Assembly (NCBI GenBank): GCA_963169675.1
Contig: CAUJFJ010000186.1
Coordinates: 1 to 44,847 of the forward strand
Reading direction: 5' to 3'
Length of the DNA: 44,847 nucleotides
Source: Bacteroidota bacterium
Lineage (GTDB): Bacteria > Bacteroidota > Bacteroidia > AKYH767-A > OLB10
Below the pieces are notes generated by a model, which saw nothing but the letters and a program-made list of their open reading frames with translations, was not told where the DNA came from and made no database searches. Shown piece by piece: positions 40,938 through 44,847 of this stretch; position 1 is the first letter of the stretch; the number at the start of each line of letters is the position of its first letter. The position numbers and the translations under genes were made by a program.

Positions 40938-41376
40938 TGGGCATTATAGGCCAGTGTACAACATCGGTGACTGTTGCCCGCCAATACATTCGGACAGGCA
41001 CAACCTTTTGAAAAAACAATATAACTTTTAGTAGTATAATTAGCTCCCTTATATAGCTATCAAATTTTTATAGAGTACCATTCGAAACAGCCGGTTTCTT
41101 TTCAACATGCGAAAACTACATGCATTTTGTTAAATTGCAAGTTAATTGGGCTGTGTCTTTTAAATGAATCGTAGATCGAGTTCCTTATTCAAAACCTTGT
41201 AGAAGTTATTCTCCGGCACGTGTTCCGAGAGCCAGGGAGAGGTTATCAATTTTCCGAAACAGTCCTTTTGCCTTTCACAAATCAAAGTTAATCTGCCAAA
41301 TACCCCTCTTTTTAAAAAGTTGCTAAGATGAAGTAACATTTGTACTTTTAATGCTTAATCTTTAAATCAGAACCCA
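40938..41376. other. 439-bp intergenic region with palindrome copy f and spacer-like sequence
   Basis: It opens with GGGCATTATAGGCC (40939-40952), a variant of the recurring palindrome. A GC-rich block follows (GTACAACATCGGTGACTG, then TTGCCCGCCAATACATTCGG to about 41010) that resembles the other spacers in composition and may be the end of the array. From 41010 the sequence is AT-rich, with no gene I can support up to the Asp-box gene. Confidence 0.5.
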
Positions 41377-43488
41377 ATGAAATTCAAACTTACTATACTT
41401 CTTTTTGTGCTCATCAATTGTAATTTCAATGTAACTGCACAATGGGTGAATTGCAATGGGCCAAATGGTGCGGAGATTCTTTGCGTGGGAGTGAAAGGAA
41501 ATGAGGTGATGGCAGTATGCAGCTTTGGCAACAGTAATCATTGGAGTCAGTTGTTCCGCTCTGTTGATTTAGGAGAAACATGGAGTCCTGTTTTATGTAC
41601 CAATGGCTATGTTATAAGAGATATAGCCTTTCAAGACTCTCTAATATTTATGAGTACATCCGACAGTGGTGTTTACCGGTCTGTTGATCATGGAATCACC
41701 TGGTTACCATCTTTGAACGGGTTGGCATCCAATGAATGCACCTCGCTTGCTGTAGTAGGAAATCAAGTATTTGTAGCTATTGCAGCGGGAGTTTATGTAA
41801 CCGCTGACGGTGGAATAAATTGGACAAATGTTAGTTCAGGACTTCCAACTCAATATTTTGTCCACGATCTGGCTACCAACGGACAGCAATTGTTTGCAGC
41901 TACACCTGTTGGAATGTATCGAACCGATGATTGGGGTCAGTCCTGGCAGGCATCCAATAATGGCCTTGCGGGATACGATATTAGATCTATTGCTGCTCGT
42001 GACTCAAATGTAATCGCTGGCTCACAAGGAGACGGTGTGTTTTTTTCAGCAGACCTTGGAAATACCTGGTCGAATGTAGGCTTTTCAATTTCAGCTATAA
42101 AAGATGTAAGCTTTTATGGAGATACATTAGTGGTCGGCAAAAATAATGGTGTTTTCTATTCCCCAGATCATGGACAAACATGGGCCCCTTCCAATACTGG
42201 AATGGGTTTTCGTGAAATAACAAAATTAGCAGTTGATGATTCCACCATCCTGGCTGGCACTATGGGTGGATTGTACAAATCTTATCAGGTACCATCCAAT
42301 TGGTCACTGAAAGGGTTGCCGGCATTAGATGTAATTGCGATGGGTGGATTTGGTAATGTGTTGTTTGCGGGAACCATTAATGAAAATGGCGAATCTGCAG
42401 GTGTTACTGTTTCTAAAAATAATGGAACCTCCTGGAAGCCGGTCAATGCAGGATTACCCTTTCAGAATTTATATAATGAATTTCCAGCATGCTTTTTAGC
42501 TGTAGACAACAGCATGCTTATGTCGTTGTATAATCATGGATTATTTATGACTGCAGATACAGGTTCAACGTGGGTAACTGCCAGCAACGGAATTGCGGAT
42601 TCACAAATTGTTGCACTTAGGATGCATGATGGAATTCTTTATGCACTTGGAAATACAGGACTTATTCACACCTCGGTGGACTCTGCTCAAACATGGAATT
42701 TATTTTCCAGCATTACTCTTACAAACAGCAACTTGGTGGACATAGCGTTTCTTGATACTTCATTATATGTTGCAACCTCAGGCAATGATGGTGTGTTTGT
42801 TTCTAATGATAACGGTGTTTCCTGGACAGCTATTAACAATGGTTTGAATTCCGCCAATATTTGGTCGATGACAGTTCTTGATACCATTCTATTTGTAGGA
42901 ACTCAACCGGGGGGAATTCATAAATCTATTGATTACGGTTTAACATGGATTCCATATAATTTTGGAACACCGGAGCCATGGATAAGTGCATTGATATCAG
43001 TCAACAACCATGTGTTTGCAGGAACTGTTTTCCATAGTGGTATTGTATATTCTGCCGATGCCGGCGATTCCTGGAGCGATTTAAGCTATGGTTTATATCC
43101 TAAGCTCGATATTGTAGATATCCGTTCCTTTTATGTAAATAATGACTATTTGTTTGTCAGCACAGGCAGTTGGCGTACCCGATTTTCGATTTATCGCAGA
43201 CCCTTAAGTGATTTTACCGGACTTGCGGAACAAATTTCTGAACCTAACGAAATACAACTTTATCCTAACCCTGCAAACACGCAAGTTACTATCCGCATGC
43301 ACGAACGTATTCAATCGGGTCAACTGGAAATTCTGGATTTATCGGGGAAATTACATCTGAAGAGATCTATTCAAAACACAACTTCTTTGCGTCTGAATAT
43401 CTCCAATCTTTCACCCGGGATGTATTTGGTTTCTATCCTAACAGCTAAGAAATCATATTATAGGAAATTAATTGTAGCGGGATTTTGA
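41377..43488 (+). CDS. T9SS-secreted Asp-box (sortilin/BNR-like) beta-propeller protein
   Basis: 703 residues with signal peptide MKFKLTILLFVLINCNFNVTAQ. At least twelve Asp-box repeats, S/T-x-D-x-G-x-T/S-W, run through residues ~65-590 (SVDLGETWSP, SVDHGITWLP, TADGGINWTN, TDDWGQSWQA, SADLGNTWSN, SPDHGQTWAP, SKNNGTSWKP, TADTGSTWVT, SNDNGVSWTA, SIDYGLTWIP, SADAGDSWSD). They form one or two beta-propellers of the VPS10/sialidase-like class. None carries an obvious sialidase or glycosidase catalytic set. The C-terminus (LYPNPANTQVTIRMHE ... LSPGMYLVSILTAKKSYYRKLIV) is a T9SS type A sorting domain. A surface glycan- or protein-binding role is inferred. Confidence 0.88.
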   Translation: MKFKLTILLFVLINCNFNVTAQWVNCNGPNGAEILCVGVKGNEVMAVCSFGNSNHWSQLFRSVDLGETWSPVLCTNGYVIRDIAFQDSLIFMSTSDSGVYRSVDHGITWLPSLNGLASNECTSLAVVGNQVFVAIAAGVYVTADGGINWTNVSSGLPTQYFVHDLATNGQQLFAATPVGMYRTDDWGQSWQASNNGLAGYDIRSIAARDSNVIAGSQGDGVFFSADLGNTWSNVGFSISAIKDVSFYGDTLVVGKNNGVFYSPDHGQTWAPSNTGMGFREITKLAVDDSTILAGTMGGLYKSYQVPSNWSLKGLPALDVIAMGGFGNVLFAGTINENGESAGVTVSKNNGTSWKPVNAGLPFQNLYNEFPACFLAVDNSMLMSLYNHGLFMTADTGSTWVTASNGIADSQIVALRMHDGILYALGNTGLIHTSVDSAQTWNLFSSITLTNSNLVDIAFLDTSLYVATSGNDGVFVSNDNGVSWTAINNGLNSANIWSMTVLDTILFVGTQPGGIHKSIDYGLTWIPYNFGTPEPWISALISVNNHVFAGTVFHSGIVYSADAGDSWSDLSYGLYPKLDIVDIRSFYVNNDYLFVSTGSWRTRFSIYRRPLSDFTGLAEQISEPNEIQLYPNPANTQVTIRMHERIQSGQLEILDLSGKLHLKRSIQNTTSLRLNISNLSPGMYLVSILTAKKSYYRKLIVAGF

Positions 43489-43880
43489 GAATTGAATGAT
43501 TAAAGTAAGATGGTATAAACAGGTATAAACAACTTGCTCTGGAACAATTCTTAAGCACCACTTTAAGAACACCTTAAAACTTCAGATGGAGTTATTAAAT
43601 AGAACACTAGAAATTGTGGATGCGAATCGTACTGAATTTAATTAAATGGAAGATTATTATTTAAACAATTATCCCTGATCATGCATATCAAGTTCGGTTT
43701 AGGCAAACAGTACAGCGCTCCTAAATCACCAACTTCAGGTAGCTGCACCACAATTAAAGCGCTAATTAGGAAGCAGTTATTTAATTTAGTATTTTCACAA
43801 CTGCACGCTATAAATAATTCAACATAACTGTTTTATTTTCATTAAGATATGGAATTCAAATGGTACTTATCCATTCCCTC
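43489..43880. other. 392-bp intergenic region
   Basis: It contains a perfect tandem 10-mer, GGTATAAACA twice (43512-43531). Otherwise AT-rich, with no gene, terminator or full-consensus promoter that I can support. Confidence 0.5.
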
Positions 43881-44847
43881 ATGAAGCTCAAATTTCTTGT
43901 CATCCTTCTAATTATTTCCCGATTTGCTTATTCGCAGGGATTAAATGCCGAATTGGGGTTTAATGAAGATTATGACCAGACTTCTAAAGAATTGGTTTGT
44001 GTTGGTGATTTTTCCTATTTAGTAAAATTTCAAAAGTCTTATGGGTTTTTTTCCAAATGTGCATTATATAAAATTGATACGCTTGGAAATATTATGTGGA
44101 ATGTTCCCATAGATCCTGTTTTCGCAGAATTCATTACAGTACAAGAGATGATACCATCTGAAACTAATGGCGTATATATTATGGGATTTGGAATGACCAC
44201 TTGCGATGTAGGACAGCATTGCTTTTGGTTTATTCAAAAATTTGATGCTAACGGAGTTTTGCAATGGACTAATACATGGAAAGAATTTACATGTACTTTC
44301 TCAACACAATTAACCGGTCTCTCATTAACAGCAAATAATGAATTATTGGTGAACTATTTAGATTCTGCTTCCATATCTAAAGTCTATAAAATCGACAGCA
44401 GTGGTTTTCTTACCGATAGTGTGCAAACCACTATTACACAACTGAAAGGATTTTGTGAGTTACCAGGATATGATTTTATAACTTATGAGGGCGATTCCTT
44501 ATTTGCATTTGATATTTCGGGTAACATCCCTGCTATTATCGGATTTACCAATACTATTCAAAATATAAGTTCGGTTAATGATAGCCTTTACGTTCTCACA
44601 ACGGATAGTATATTTATTTTTGATAATAATCTAAATGGATTGCAGGGTTCTGGTGTCACAGGATACTCTCAGTTTTCGCATTTAAAGTCTTCAAATAACA
44701 AAATGAATTTTGTTAGCAGTGGAACCAATGGTCTTGTATTACTAGAATTAAATAATCAATTACAGCTTCAAAACACCACTTCCATTCCGGTAGCTTCAGA
44801 TTCTGTTACACATATGGACTACAGTGATTCACATTTTTCAGTTGCTC
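43881..44847 (+). CDS. Secreted protein, 3' truncated by window
   Basis: The frame opens at ATG 43881 and is still open at the window end (322 codons seen). The N-terminus MKLKFLVILLIISRFAYSQG is a signal peptide. The visible part has SBBP-like pieces (WFIQKFDANGVLQWTNTW, LYKIDTLGNIMWNVP) like those in the 15704 gene, so a beta-propeller is likely. An ATG 30 bp upstream (43849) is in another frame and closes quickly. A C-terminal T9SS domain is expected by analogy, but lies outside the window. Confidence 0.8.
   Translation, partial: MKLKFLVILLIISRFAYSQGLNAELGFNEDYDQTSKELVCVGDFSYLVKFQKSYGFFSKCALYKIDTLGNIMWNVPIDPVFAEFITVQEMIPSETNGVYIMGFGMTTCDVGQHCFWFIQKFDANGVLQWTNTWKEFTCTFSTQLTGLSLTANNELLVNYLDSASISKVYKIDSSGFLTDSVQTTITQLKGFCELPGYDFITYEGDSLFAFDISGNIPAIIGFTNTIQNISSVNDSLYVLTTDSIFIFDNNLNGLQGSGVTGYSQFSHLKSSNNKMNFVSSGTNGLVLLELNNQLQLQNTTSIPVASDSVTHMDYSDSHFSVA

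Noticed and set aside
37413-41010. CRISPR or transposon explanation for the repeats in this region
   Set aside because: No short regularly spaced repeats, no transposase, no terminal inverted repeats with target duplication; the 216-bp copies are coding-derived and direct.

Overview
The window is chromosomal DNA of a low-GC member of the Bacteroidota, most likely an environmental Cytophagia/Chitinophagia/Flavobacteriia-type lineage. The evidence is: at least six large secreted proteins that end in a type IX secretion (T9SS) C-terminal sorting domain; promoters of the Bacteroidota form TTG-N19-22-TAnnTTTG, several of which can be read directly; very weak or absent Shine-Dalgarno sites; and typical family content (TPR histidine kinase with NarL-type regulator, RprX/RprY-like pair, two-component regulator propellers, DUF6090, DUF6526, TspO). 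No rRNA, tRNA, CRISPR array, transposase or integrase was found. Both ends cut through genes.

Layout. 0-9 kb: an O-antigen-ligase-like membrane protein with a TPR tail (5' cut), a T9SS-secreted multidomain protein, a minus-strand group (51-residue zinc-ribbon membrane protein, unknown secreted protein, ClbS/DfsB-like protein, VOC/PhnB-like protein) and a secreted M1 metallopeptidase. 9-15.6 kb: signalling block with an RprX/RprY-like kinase-regulator pair, a divergent propeller lipoprotein, and a TPR histidine kinase followed by a NarL-type regulator. Two near-identical palindromes, TCCCCGAWWTCGGGGA, flank the regulator gene. 15.7-21.3 kb: two T9SS-secreted proteins separated by about 630 bp that hold a possible gene remnant. 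21.4-23 kb: a translationally coupled minus-strand pair, an OLD/AAA-type ATPase plus a small protein with TOPRIM-like acidic motifs, which is a candidate defence module. 23.2-30.2 kb: TspO, a soluble seven-PAS histidine kinase with a lone receiver protein, a DUF1801 protein, a PaiB-like FMN-binding protein and a DUF6090 membrane protein. 30.4-32.1 kb: a HipBA-type toxin-antitoxin pair with a readable promoter. 32.1-32.8 kb: a non-coding repeat island. 32.8-37.4 kb: small ordinary genes (DUF998, TfoX-N, alpha/beta hydrolase, T9SS protein, SRPBCC, barrel-like protein).

37.4-41.0 kb is the most unusual part. It resembles a gene-cassette array. A PIN-type toxin-antitoxin pair, a propeller lipoprotein, an Imm63-like putative immunity protein and a DUF6526 protein all face the same way. 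They are separated by structured, hairpin-forming spacers, and the toxin-antitoxin pair sits between two 95%-identical 216-bp copies of the 3' end of the preceding barrel gene. The window ends with a secreted Asp-box propeller protein (T9SS) and the start of another secreted protein.

An imperfect palindrome, GGCATTATTTTGCC, or close variants of it, recurs in six intergenic places across about 35 kb and is not explained by any annotated feature. Functional names come from reading motifs and recalling families; no database search was possible.
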